From Fibrobacter sp. UBA1313 (GTDB lineage: Bacteria > Fibrobacterota > Fibrobacteria > Fibrobacterales > Fibrobacteraceae), in the NCBI GenBank assembly GCA_002307115.1, contig DBTP01000212.1:402-22631 (forward strand): 22,230 nucleotides of DNA. Direction: 5' to 3'. The notes below the pieces were generated by a model, which had not been told where the DNA came from, ran no database searches, and saw only the letters and a program-made list of their open reading frames with translations. A program made the position numbers and the translations under genes. This document shows, piece after piece, positions 7,972 through 15,944 of the stretch; positions within the stretch are counted from its first letter, which is position 1, and every line of letters starts with the position of its first letter.

Positions 7972-8373
7972 TTATTCTTTTGACGCGGAAATAGAAACTT
8001 TTCGAACATGAGCCAAATTGCATTCATCCAGCACATCGACAATGCGACCAGAAGGGGCATCTCTATCGGAGACGATGATCACAGGCCGATCGGGCGCTTC
8101 TACTAGCATCTGGCGCAAAATAGTTTGGAGCGAGGACAAGTTTACTTGCGTCTCGTTGATATGCACGGTACCCTCACGAGTGATGCCAATGAGGATGCTT
8201 TCTCTCGCGAGTTCTTTCGCAGAACTCGCTTTTGGCTTTGACACATCAATGCCCGTTTCGCGAGTAAATGTAGAAGTGACGATAAAGAAAATTAACAAGA
8301 TGAACACCATGTCCATCATGGGCGAAATATCAATAAGGCTTGCTTTGCGCTCACGGTTTCGAATAAAACTCAT
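7972..8373 (-). CDS. exbD: Biopolymer transport protein ExbD
   Basis: The proton-channel partner of ExbB. The 133-aa protein has a short N-terminal cytoplasmic segment, a single transmembrane helix (about 19-37, PMMDMVFILLIFFIV) carrying the essential membrane aspartate (D21), and a C-terminal periplasmic domain (about 55-130) ending in VRKVSISASKE. Length and motif order match ExbD/TolR; the adjacent TonB gene supports ExbD over TolR. Its ATG overlaps the exbB stop by four bases (ATGA), indicating translational coupling. Confidence 0.93.
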   Translation of the reverse strand: MSFIRNRERKASLIDISPMMDMVFILLIFFIVTSTFTRETGIDVSKPKASSAKELARESILIGITREGTVHINETQVNLSSLQTILRQMLVEAPDRPVIIVSDRDAPSGRIVDVLDECNLAHVRKVSISASKE

Positions 8374-9005
8374 ACCATCTCCTGCGGAAAAATCAGGGTT
8401 TCAAAACGGAGAGCGGCGCTCCAGCCATTATTCTCGACGTGTCCAATCGCTGATGTCAAATAATTATGCGCAAGCATAAGAGGAAAGGCTACCAAAAGCC
8501 CTGCTTGAGTGGTCAGAAGCGCTTCTGAAATGCCATCGGCGAGAAGTACTGGGTTCCCAAAGCCGAATTGCTGAATAGTTTCAAACGTATGCACCATCCC
8601 TGTGACCGTTCCTAAAAGGCCGAGCATAGGAGCGATGGATGCACAAACAGAAATAATCTTAAGCGATTTAGAAAATTCGAGGGCCATTTCGTGTCGAGCG
8701 GCTTCCATCCCATTGCGTACGGCATTTGGCCCCATTTCTCGGTATTTAAGGATTGCATTCATAAGTTGTAAGAAAAAACCGTAGCGACGTTTTTTTAAAA
8801 ATGTGATCGCTTTTTCTTCGCCTTCCTTTTCATAAACAGTCCAAAATTTATTGAGGGATTGACCACGAGCCAGTCCGAAATAGCAATAACGTTCCACTAA
8901 CAAAATCCATGCAAACCACCCAATTAAAAAAATAGGGATCATGACCAAGCCACCGCGGGTCACAAGGTCTACCACAGCCTCGAAAATGGAAACTTCGTTC
9001 ATCAT
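8370..9005 (-). CDS. exbB: MotA/TolQ/ExbB proton channel protein (short ExbB)
   Basis: The 211-aa inner-membrane proton-channel subunit. It has three transmembrane segments: about 19-39 (GLVMIPIFLIGWFAWILLVE), 118-140 with SIAPMLGLLGTVTGM, and 160-182 with SEALLTTQAGLLVAFPL. The last two blocks are the conserved ExbB/TolQ pore helices, with the pore threonines present. The loop between helices 1 and 2 is cytoplasmic and charged. Two ATGs are adjacent at the start; the purine-rich AAGGGA overlaps the preceding gene's stop. It begins 7 bases after the long TtpC-like gene and overlaps exbD. Two ExbB-domain proteins in one operon is typical of TonB2/TtpC-type systems. Confidence 0.92.
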   Translation of the reverse strand: MMNEVSIFEAVVDLVTRGGLVMIPIFLIGWFAWILLVERYCYFGLARGQSLNKFWTVYEKEGEEKAITFLKKRRYGFFLQLMNAILKYREMGPNAVRNGMEAARHEMALEFSKSLKIISVCASIAPMLGLLGTVTGMVHTFETIQQFGFGNPVLLADGISEALLTTQAGLLVAFPLMLAHNYLTSAIGHVENNGWSAALRFETLIFPQEMV

Positions 9006-9012
9006 AGAACTA

Positions 9013-10476
9013 TCATCCCTTGATCCATATAGCGTTGAGCACGGCTAAGCCCGCTTTTTCCATCCGGCCAATAATCTTATCTGCTTTATTTCCAAGAAAT
9101 GTGTGGCATAATTGGAGAGGAATGGCTACCATAAGGCCCGCCTCCGTGGTAATCAGGGCAATAGAGATTCCGCCTGCCAAGAGTTTCGGGTCCGAGGTCC
9201 CATGCATCGTGATTACTTGAAACAGTTCGATCATGCCCATCACCGTTCCCAAAAGGCCAAGCAAAGGTGCTGTGGAAGCCATAATAGAAATAGAGGAGAG
9301 CCCGCGTTCAATAGCAGGTGTCTCCGCCGCAAAAACTTCTTCAATCGCTTTTTCTGCTTCTGCGCGGCTGGAATATTGTTTGAGCAACGCCGCTTGAATG
9401 ACTTTTCCCACAGATCCACGAAGCTTTTTAGCCTTTTTGCGGGCGTCTTCAATTTTACCGATTTCGCACAAATTAATTACAAAACGATAACGAATCGTAT
9501 AAGATTTAATGGATAAAAAGAGGAATCGTTCAATGACCAAAATCAATCCGAATATCAAAAGAGCGGCGATTGGCCACATCAAAATACCACCATCATGCAT
9601 AAAGGCTTTGAGGCGATTGAATAAACTTTGTTCTGTTTGATTAGCGAGTTCAGAAGACAAAACCGTACTCAAAAGAACATCCACTGGAATCATAATCCGC
9701 GCGGAATCTTTTGATGATGCAAAAGCCGTTTTAAGAGATGCTTTTACTTCGGGTGCTAAGTTTTCTTGCCAACTATAAACTTGTCCCTTCTCCCCTGCGA
9801 GCGGCAACATTAAAGCTACCGGCCCATCGGGTTCTGCCTCTTGCATGGCAAAAATACCACCCAAGCGCAATTGATTTCCATAGGCTACTTTATTACCAAA
9901 AAGAAGTTCGCCTTTTTTCCACTCAATTTCACGCGTGAATAGGAGTTCTTTTTTGCTAAGATCCAATATTTTTTGAGCTACACGGAGTGGATCATCCCGG
10001 TAGAGTTCAATCTCTTTCTTCACCCGATTGAAATTTTCCATTCGCTCGGGAATGTGGAATTGAACACCTTGATCTCTGTATCTTTGTAAAGGTTCCAATA
10101 AATCTTGTTGTGCAGAGAGAGAAAGAAATTCAGAACGGGCTTGTTCTGTAGCGGCTTTCACTTGTGATAAATCTTCTCGGCCAACACGAACGTCCTCTTG
10201 AAGTCTTGAGCGCTCGACCATCAGAGCATCGACTTTTTCTTTATTTTCTCGATACTTTTCGTTAAAAAGTTCACGTTCTTCATTCGCGGCTTCGCGGTCC
10301 TCCCAGCGAGCAGCAACTGCCATGTCACGTTTTTGGCGAGCTTCTTCCAAATCTGCTTTGGCCGCATTGAGTTCTGCTCGTTTCTTCACTAAGTCTTCAT
10401 CGAAGTTCGATTGCTGAGCAAAAGACACAGAGACGGAAATTAACGCAATAATGAAACTGTAATGGAACTTTTTCAT
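9013..10476 (-). CDS. TtpC-like long ExbB-family protein
   Basis: A 487-aa fusion of a periplasmic coiled-coil region to an ExbB/TolQ domain. Residues 1-20 form a signal peptide (cleavage SFA-QQ), about 24-120 is a charged heptad-rich coiled coil, and 130-290 is a mixed soluble region. The C-terminal part has three membrane helices (about 298-322, 396-418, 434-459) with the channel motifs APLLGLLGTVMGM and TTEAGLMVAIPL. This architecture matches TtpC, which in Vibrio TonB2 systems is needed with ExbB2/ExbD2 for transduction. The N-terminal coiled coil may reach across the periplasm to the DUF3450-like partner encoded directly upstream. Its ATG overlaps that gene's stop (ATGA). Confidence 0.88.
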   Translation of the reverse strand: MKKFHYSFIIALISVSVSFAQQSNFDEDLVKKRAELNAAKADLEEARQKRDMAVAARWEDREAANEERELFNEKYRENKEKVDALMVERSRLQEDVRVGREDLSQVKAATEQARSEFLSLSAQQDLLEPLQRYRDQGVQFHIPERMENFNRVKKEIELYRDDPLRVAQKILDLSKKELLFTREIEWKKGELLFGNKVAYGNQLRLGGIFAMQEAEPDGPVALMLPLAGEKGQVYSWQENLAPEVKASLKTAFASSKDSARIMIPVDVLLSTVLSSELANQTEQSLFNRLKAFMHDGGILMWPIAALLIFGLILVIERFLFLSIKSYTIRYRFVINLCEIGKIEDARKKAKKLRGSVGKVIQAALLKQYSSRAEAEKAIEEVFAAETPAIERGLSSISIMASTAPLLGLLGTVMGMIELFQVITMHGTSDPKLLAGGISIALITTEAGLMVAIPLQLCHTFLGNKADKIIGRMEKAGLAVLNAIWIKG

Positions 10477-11282
10477 TTGGTTATCTCCTTCTGAGCAGGC
10501 GTCATAAGTTTAGGAATACCTGCAATGGGGATTTCTACAATGTGTGGAGCCCCTTTCCCTTCAGCGACCTTCATGGCATCCTTGATGTTTGTGCGAAGAA
10601 TTAACGACTCTCCAACATCATTCCATGTATATCCTTTTTCAGATTTAGAGAGCCAGAAAATGTCGTTGCCATCGGCGCTTACGAAAATAGCTGCCACTGC
10701 GCCGTATCTCAAATACTTACCACCCAAGGAACGCCCATCGGACGTTTTGAGGAATCCATCCCAAGTTTCTGTGGTGTAGCCCATACGAATGCGTTCTCCG
10801 AGAACCTCTAGTACTCGTCCCAAAGCGTCGTTAGCAGAGATAATGCCTTTGCGTAATTGAGAGGCCGTTTCCCGAATACTTTCTGTAGATTCTGAGGTTC
10901 TATAAGGAAAATCAGATTCTAGGAGGGGCGCCAAGGAGTCGATGGTTTCTGCTAGAGATTCTTGGTATTTTATTTTGCGGCTTTCATACCAACGAGTGGT
11001 TCCCACGGCTTTATTGCGTGCAATGGAAAGTCGCGCAATTTCTGCGTGCATGGAATCCAATTCAGCATTCAATGTCTGATTCTGTGAATTAAGAGCAATG
11101 ACCTTTTTACGGCTAGTTTCAACAAATTCAGCGTGCCGCTTCTTTTCTGCCTCATTGAGACTTTTTTCACGAGCTGTTTCTGCTTCCACCGCCTTGATTT
11201 GGCGATGTATCCCTTCTACGGTTTCTTGAGCGTATAAAAGGGAAAAAGAAAGACAAAGAATGCATAAAAACAAGTTTCTCAT
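10473..11282 (-). CDS. DUF3450-like periplasmic coiled-coil protein, first gene of the TonB operon
   Basis: A 269-aa secreted protein: signal peptide about 1-18 (MRNLFLCILCLSFSLLYA), a long coiled coil about 20-105 rich in Glu, Lys and Ala, and a C-terminal region (about 125-255) with LGERIRMGYTTETWDG, LRYGAVAAIF and YTWNDVGESL. That order, and the position ahead of a TtpC-like gene, match the DUF3450 family of TonB2-type clusters; the molecular role is not established. The coiled coils of this protein and its neighbour could pair. The ATG has no Shine-Dalgarno sequence at a usable distance: the nearest AGAGG lies 20 bases away inside a hairpin. Translation of the next gene is coupled through a 4-base overlap. 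Confidence 0.8.
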   Translation of the reverse strand: MRNLFLCILCLSFSLLYAQETVEGIHRQIKAVEAETAREKSLNEAEKKRHAEFVETSRKKVIALNSQNQTLNAELDSMHAEIARLSIARNKAVGTTRWYESRKIKYQESLAETIDSLAPLLESDFPYRTSESTESIRETASQLRKGIISANDALGRVLEVLGERIRMGYTTETWDGFLKTSDGRSLGGKYLRYGAVAAIFVSADGNDIFWLSKSEKGYTWNDVGESLILRTNIKDAMKVAEGKGAPHIVEIPIAGIPKLMTPAQKEITK

Positions 11283-11297
11283 GTACGCAAAAATACA

Positions 11298-11328
11298 AAG
11301 AACCTCTAAGAAAAACTTAGAGGCTCTT
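11298..11328 (-). terminator. Hairpin between the ankyrin lipoprotein gene and the TonB operon: terminator or attenuator
   Basis: CCTCTAAG (11303-11310) and CTTAGAGG (11316-11323) form a perfect 8-bp stem around a five-base loop, extended by five outer pairs, one of them G-T. On the minus strand it is followed by TTCTTTGTATTTTT, a modest U-rich tail. It ends the ankyrin gene transcript but lies only 15 bases from the start codon of the TonB operon. Confidence 0.72.
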
Positions 11329-11367
11329 GGCTAATTCTGCAAAAATTGAGTAGAAACTTAAGAACGC

Positions 11368-12102
11368 TTAGTGTCCAAATTCTTTTGTATATGCTGCGGT
11401 ATTTTTTGCACCGTGTTGCTTCAGTAGAGTAATGATTCGAGTGTAACCTTCATTCTTAGCCCAATCTAAAACGGAATAGCCTTGACCGCAAGTTACGTTC
11501 AGATCAACGTTTTTAGAAATGAGATAGTTCACCACATCGTAGTGTCCACCCTTGACTGCAAGATGAATCGGATAGTAGGTGTCAGCGCCTCTAATTTCGA
11601 GAGGGGCACCTGCATCGCCGAGAATTTGGAGGATTTCAAGATTGCCAAGTTTGGCAGCAAGATTTACAGAAGAGGAAGCCTTTTCAATAACTCCTTTTTC
11701 TTGCATCTTAGTCACGAGGAACTTCACAATATCCTTGTGTCCCATAGCGATGGCATCGTCCAAAGGCATTTCTCCCTTGCTATTCGGTAAATCAATTTTG
11801 GCCCCATGATTTACAAGGTATTCCAGCATATTGAGCTTCCCCTTGTTCACTACAATGCTCACTGCATTGTTGCCGTTAGCATCGGGGGCATCAATTTCGA
11901 AAGTCGCTTGGAGGAACAAAGACATCTTGGCGGTATCTTCTGCCAAGACATAAGAAATAAACTGGTTAGGGGTAAATGCAATTTTTTGGCTGGTGATATA
12001 CTTACGAACAGACGCAGGGTCATTGGGGTCCATTTTTTCGGAACAGCCAGAAAATATCAAGGCTAATGCGCAAAATCCAACGCATAATGAAAGTTTCTTC
12101 AT
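11368..12102 (-). CDS. Ankyrin-repeat lipoprotein
   Basis: A 244-aa lipoprotein. The signal peptide ends at lipobox C20 (LIFSGC). A polar stretch (21-70) is followed by about five ankyrin repeats (roughly 75-236), recognisable from NGNNAVSIVVNKGKLNMLEYLVNHGA, GEMPLDDAIAMGHKDIVKFL and YPIHLAVKGGHYDVVNYLI type patterns. The ATG at 12102 is preferred over 12117 because GGAG lies 9 bases before it and the signal peptide then begins MKK. Ankyrin repeats bind proteins; residue 21 after the lipid cysteine is Ser, consistent with sorting to the outer membrane. It precedes the TonB operon, separated by a hairpin, so it may be partly co-transcribed. The partner is unknown. Confidence 0.83.
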   Translation of the reverse strand: MKKLSLCVGFCALALIFSGCSEKMDPNDPASVRKYITSQKIAFTPNQFISYVLAEDTAKMSLFLQATFEIDAPDANGNNAVSIVVNKGKLNMLEYLVNHGAKIDLPNSKGEMPLDDAIAMGHKDIVKFLVTKMQEKGVIEKASSSVNLAAKLGNLEILQILGDAGAPLEIRGADTYYPIHLAVKGGHYDVVNYLISKNVDLNVTCGQGYSVLDWAKNEGYTRIITLLKQHGAKNTAAYTKEFGH

Positions 12103-12209
12103 TCTGATGATCTCCATTTGAAGGTTCTTTGGCGAGAAAGATAAACTTTTTTGCTTGGTTTTTCCCAGTAAAAAGTCTGTTTACATCAAAATTATAGTAG
12201 TTTAAGCCC

Positions 12210-12965
12210 ATGAAGAGCCTATTTTTATTTCTAGCTCTGCCAATTGTATGTTTTGCCAACGCAGATACCTCTATGGCTTCCCCTGTGAACAGCTCTAATC
12301 GCAAGTACGAAGAACAAGTTTCTGTGGGTCCCTATTACGAACGTGGACATCTTAGTAAGTCTCATTTCGTCTATGAATATCGTGTTATGGGTCGCAGTTA
12401 TAACATTGATGTTGATATGGCCCCCTTGTATGGAATTCAAGGAAATCTTCCATTCAATGAATGGATTTCAGGCTATATGCTGGCAGGGTACCAGCATTTG
12501 GGCATTCACTATGCCGATAGAAATCTGGCAGAGGCATATGAAAATTTAGATAAACTTAAAGAAGAAAATTTCATAGATGTCCCCATTGATTCTTCTGATA
12601 TTGAGGGGCGTATGTATGCTCATAATATCTTAGTGCAATTAGGTATTGAAGTAGGTTTACCCCTTATTGCAAGCTATAACTATCAATTCATGTTCAAGGT
12701 CGTGGCTCTTGGCGGGTTACTTGCGGGGAGAAGCTTTTTTAGTGAAACGCAATTTTCAAATCCTGCTATTTGGGGGCATGCTTGGGGTGTTGGCCTAAGA
12801 CTTTCTTGGTACCGGGTTTCTTTAATTGGTGGAGTTCGAAATACTCATGTCTATTGGCATACTTATTTTGAGAAAAAAACAGGAACATTGAAGGATGAAG
12901 ATTCCTTTATGCTTGATTATGATTCTATGGCACAACCATTTTTTTCAATAAATTTTGCACTATAA
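12210..12965 (+). CDS. Predicted outer-membrane beta-barrel protein, function unknown
   Basis: Not recognised as a named family. The 251-aa protein has a signal peptide (MKSLFLFLALPIVCFANA, cleavage about residue 18). It is rich in alternating aromatic and small residues (for example VSVGPYYERG, SGYMLAGYQHLGIHY, WGHAWGVGLRLSWYRVSLIGG), and it ends in FSINFAL, a C-terminal strand of the type used for barrel insertion. These point to a small outer-membrane beta-barrel. No Shine-Dalgarno sequence is seen before the ATG. A TATAGT hexamer at 12193-12198 lies only 11 bases upstream without a matching -35 box. It is divergent from the ankyrin lipoprotein gene, with about 107 bases between. Confidence 0.65.
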   Translation: MKSLFLFLALPIVCFANADTSMASPVNSSNRKYEEQVSVGPYYERGHLSKSHFVYEYRVMGRSYNIDVDMAPLYGIQGNLPFNEWISGYMLAGYQHLGIHYADRNLAEAYENLDKLKEENFIDVPIDSSDIEGRMYAHNILVQLGIEVGLPLIASYNYQFMFKVVALGGLLAGRSFFSETQFSNPAIWGHAWGVGLRLSWYRVSLIGGVRNTHVYWHTYFEKKTGTLKDEDSFMLDYDSMAQPFFSINFAL

Positions 12966-13200
12966 AATTCATAGAAAAAAACAATTTTAGTCACTGATGA
13001 TCCCTATTTATCAACCGTTCTAAGCCTTCGGGTCTTGTGCTCAGAATTTACATCTGATCTCACTACGGTCCAAAAAGTATGCGTCAATAATTCTGGAAAG
13101 CTTATAAAAATTGGCTTCGAATAAATTTTGAACTGATTTTACAATTTCAAAATCAATCAAATTCTTGTTTTGGACAGCCGTATTCTGATCTTTAATCGTC
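12966..13200. other. AT-rich intergenic stretch, no convincing gene
   Basis: This 235-base gap lies between converging genes. No clear intrinsic terminator serves either side. On the minus strand a frame is open from about 13212 to a stop at 13041 (about 55 codons) but has no ATG and no ribosome site. It could be a decayed gene end or chance in AT-rich DNA. Confidence 0.4.
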
Positions 13201-15498
13201 TTAATGGGCTTTAATTTTTAGCTTTTCACCCGGTTTGACTTTTGTTGTGGAGAGATTATTCCACTCCACAATTTGTTGGATGGTGACTCCATACTGCCGA
13301 GAAATGTCCCATAAAGATTCCCCACTCTTCACCTTGTGATAACTCACATTTCTATCATTCACTGGATCAATATCCTCTGTATTCGCAGGGGGGGCTACTT
13401 GTAACATTTGTCCTACTTTGATGTTACTCGTGTTTCCAAGAGAATTCCATTGTTGCAATTCAGGGGTTGTGATGCTATAAATACGCGCAATAGAATAAAG
13501 CGTTTCGCCACTTTTTACTTTGTGTGTTTTCGCATGAATAAGAGGCTTTGTTTCATCTTTTTCTACAGGTTTTATGGATGCTTTATCTGAGGCTTGTGTA
13601 TTTATTTCCGATGGAATTTTAAGTTTTTGGCCCACATATAATCGTGAATTAGTTGCTGAATTTAAATCCATAAGCGCTTGTTGTGCTATTCCTAACGTCG
13701 AAGCGATAGTGGAGTAAGAATCCCCGGTTTTTACGGTATAGGTATTATTTTTAAAAATCGTAGGAGGTCTTTCTTGTTCTGATTCTTTAGAATCGATGCT
13801 ATCGCCGCTAAGTTTTGCAAGTTCATAAGTAAGTGGTTTCGAAATATAAACTGCTTGGTCTATAAAAATGTTACCCGTGCTATCTAGGTTATTCCATCTT
13901 TTCAAATTAGCTACAGAAACTCCATATTTACGCCCAATAGATGCTAGATTATCCCCTGACTTCACCTTGTACGTTTTTATTCCCAAATCTCGGTTGTTGA
14001 CTGATTTATTTGTACTTGAGGATGGCATTGGAATCAGTAGTATTTGGCCTTTGTGAATACGAGTATTTTTAAGGTTATTTGCTGATTGTATTGCTGCTAT
14101 AGAAAGACCATATTGTCTCGCAATGACGCCTAGATTTTCTCCACGTTTCACCTTGTGATTTTGCCAACGCGCGAATTTACTTTTATCCATGTTTTCATAG
14201 GCCAAAAGAAATGTTTCCCGCGTTCCAGGGGGAATGCGGAGAACATAAGTATCCTTTCGAGGGGGCGTACACCATTTATTAAGTTCAATATTTAAATCTC
14301 TCATTTCGTCCTCACTTATACCTACCGCTTCTGCCGCTTTGTCCAAGGGCAGACACTCCCCTACGGACACGGTATCGAATTGAGGACGTTGTTCTGGCAT
14401 AATTGCCATACCGTAATGTTGCGGATAATGACCCACTATCATAGCCGCTAAGATTCGCGGTACATAGTGCATTGTCTCTTTTGGCAATGCAAGATCCCAA
14501 TAGGAAAGTGCTTTTGTGGAATCTCGAGTGGTATCTGCCTGAGCCTCACGGATGAGGCGACGAACGCGGCCTTCTCCACAGTTATAAGCGGCCATCGCCA
14601 ATAACCAATCGCCAAAATAGCGATGCAAATCAGATAAATAATCTAACGCAGCATTTGTAGCGAGCTCTGGATTTCGTCTCATGTCTACCCAAAAATCGAC
14701 ATCGAGACCGTAGCGCTTCCCGGTAGCGGGGATAAATTGCCATAAACCAGAGGCTTTCGCACGGCTGTATGCTTTTGTTTTGAAACCAGATTCTACCAAA
14801 GAAAGGTAAATCAGGTCGGGAGGCATATTACGCTCCTTCAGTTTAGCATAAATCATGGTATCAAAAGCGGTTTTTCGAGAGAGAGAGGTTTCGGTAAAAG
14901 CTCTTGCGACTTTTGTCATATAATGAATTTCTTTCATTACTCGTTCATTAAGTTCTATGGACAAAGTGAATTGCGAAAGATCAAGAGTATCTAGAAAACT
15001 TTCGATTTCCTCTCGTTCTAAACTATCCAGAGGGGGTTCATCTAAGCCTTCGAGGCCTTCGACGGCAAAATCATAGCGAACGTATGTGGACGCATCCACG
15101 CCCAACATTGATAGGTGCGGATAAACTTCATCTAAAGCAAAAATTATTTTTCTAGGCATTTCCTTACGGTAAAGCGAATCCTGAGGGCGAGCTTCTACTG
15201 AATAGAGAGAATCGTGATTTTCGGCAACAAGCCCTTTTAGTGCAGCATCTAAATGGTGCTGTGCTAACAACCAATCTTCCTCCTCCATAGCCTGTAACGC
15301 AAATTGATATTGTTCCCAAGAGGGGCGAACGGCGAGGTCTTTTGAAACCCAGTCTGCAAGTGCCTTTGAAGCAAAAGATTCCTCCGCCATCGGAGTATAA
15401 GGTTCTCCCTCGTATTTCCTAGAGGATGCACACGAAATGAGTAGCCCTATATAGACGATGGCGAAAAGAACAAATCCCCATTTCAGGGAATTAATCAC
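13201..15498 (-). CDS. mltD: Lipoprotein membrane-bound lytic transglycosylase with five LysM domains (MltD-like)
   Basis: A peptidoglycan lytic transglycosylase that cleaves the MurNAc-GlcNAc bond with anhydroMurNAc formation. The 765-aa protein has a lipobox at C23 (LLISC), a helical N-terminal region with a DUF-like segment (about 50-210), and an SLT/goose-lysozyme domain (about 215-350) with catalytic E236 in SLVESGF. The usual SGLWQFIPATGKRYG, NPELATNAALDYL and MAAYNCGEGRV blocks follow. Five LysM domains come next, about 447-490, 508-552, 586-628, 658-702 and 719-763, which bind glycan. E. coli MltD has fewer LysM domains and is about 450 aa, so this version is extended. The start is GTG, overlapping the stop of the acidic-protein gene by four bases (GTGA). 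The gene symbol is by architecture, not proven orthology. Confidence 0.9.
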   Translation of the reverse strand: MINSLKWGFVLFAIVYIGLLISCASSRKYEGEPYTPMAEESFASKALADWVSKDLAVRPSWEQYQFALQAMEEEDWLLAQHHLDAALKGLVAENHDSLYSVEARPQDSLYRKEMPRKIIFALDEVYPHLSMLGVDASTYVRYDFAVEGLEGLDEPPLDSLEREEIESFLDTLDLSQFTLSIELNERVMKEIHYMTKVARAFTETSLSRKTAFDTMIYAKLKERNMPPDLIYLSLVESGFKTKAYSRAKASGLWQFIPATGKRYGLDVDFWVDMRRNPELATNAALDYLSDLHRYFGDWLLAMAAYNCGEGRVRRLIREAQADTTRDSTKALSYWDLALPKETMHYVPRILAAMIVGHYPQHYGMAIMPEQRPQFDTVSVGECLPLDKAAEAVGISEDEMRDLNIELNKWCTPPRKDTYVLRIPPGTRETFLLAYENMDKSKFARWQNHKVKRGENLGVIARQYGLSIAAIQSANNLKNTRIHKGQILLIPMPSSSTNKSVNNRDLGIKTYKVKSGDNLASIGRKYGVSVANLKRWNNLDSTGNIFIDQAVYISKPLTYELAKLSGDSIDSKESEQERPPTIFKNNTYTVKTGDSYSTIASTLGIAQQALMDLNSATNSRLYVGQKLKIPSEINTQASDKASIKPVEKDETKPLIHAKTHKVKSGETLYSIARIYSITTPELQQWNSLGNTSNIKVGQMLQVAPPANTEDIDPVNDRNVSYHKVKSGESLWDISRQYGVTIQQIVEWNNLSTTKVKPGEKLKIKAH

Positions 15499-15695
15499 TG
15501 ATCGTAGTCCAGATCTTCAGCGTAGTCGGACCAGATTTGGTCACGCTTAAATGTTAAATTATCGAAATCAACTTCTTCGTCGACTTCTTCTTCCTCAACG
15601 GCTTCTTCGGCCTCTTCCTCTTCAGTGGACAGGGGAAGTGCTGGTTCAAAACCATCGCTCTTCGGGCGACGCCCGCAGTACATTACTTTATTCAT
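15495..15695 (-). CDS. Small acidic protein of unknown function
   Basis: A 66-aa protein, not recognised. The middle (about 24-45) is almost entirely Glu, Asp and Ala; a short N-terminal segment has KVMYCGRRPK with one Cys; the C-terminus is Asp/Tyr-rich. It has no signal peptide and is likely cytoplasmic and poorly folded. The ATG at 15695 is chosen because GAGAGG lies six bases upstream; an in-frame ATG at 15722 lies inside the preceding small gene. It ends by a 4-base overlap with the GTG of the LysM transglycosylase, so translation of the two is coupled. It could regulate or chaperone, but nothing in the sequence proves that. Confidence 0.65.
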   Translation of the reverse strand: MNKVMYCGRRPKSDGFEPALPLSTEEEEAEEAVEEEEVDEEVDFDNLTFKRDQIWSDYAEDLDYDQ

Positions 15696-15705
15696 ACAAC
15701 ACCTC

Positions 15706-15864
15706 TCATCGAAGGAAATCATTCATCTTGAACCAGATGACCGCCCCTGATACTAACGAACTCACAATTATTACCCAAATTATGATTCGATAGGCACGGT
15801 AGGCTTTTTGGTTTTTTCTGTCCCAAAAAGGGCGTTCCGACTGGTTCGATCCTTGTGTTCCCAT
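15706..15864 (-). CDS. Small single-pass membrane protein
   Basis: A 52-aa protein easily missed by length filters. It has a polar, basic N-terminus (MGTQGSNQSERPFWDRKN, then QKAYRAYR), one hydrophobic helix (about 27-44, IIIWVIIVSSLVSGAVIW) and a short tail (FKMNDFLR). By the positive-inside rule the N-terminus faces the cytoplasm. Its stop overlaps the ribosome site of the 66-aa acidic gene, which begins 10 bases later, so this is probably the first gene of the transglycosylase unit. It has no Shine-Dalgarno sequence, but a promoter lies 7 bases before its ATG. No homologue is recognised. Confidence 0.6.
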   Translation of the reverse strand: MGTQGSNQSERPFWDRKNQKAYRAYRIIIWVIIVSSLVSGAVIWFKMNDFLR

Positions 15865-15871
15865 GTTCGCA

Positions 15872-15899
15872 AATATACTCATAAACTTTTAAATGCCAA
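15872..15899 (-). promoter_or_regulatory. Promoter for the small-protein/transglycosylase unit, close enough for a leaderless mRNA
   Basis: On the minus strand, TTGGCA (15894-15899), a 16-base spacer, then TATATT (15872-15877). It also fits the Bacteroidetes form TAnnTTTG (TATATTTG) with TTG 19 bases before it. The ATG at 15864 begins 8 bases after the -10 box, where transcription would start. Confidence 0.6.
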
Positions 15900-15944
15900 T
15901 AGTTTTTTAGTTTTTTTATTCAAAAAAAAGTCTCAAATTCGACG

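Noticed and set aside
12193..12198. TATAGT as the -10 box for the barrel protein gene at 12210
   Set aside because: No acceptable -35 box lies 16-18 bases upstream, so it is not called as a promoter.
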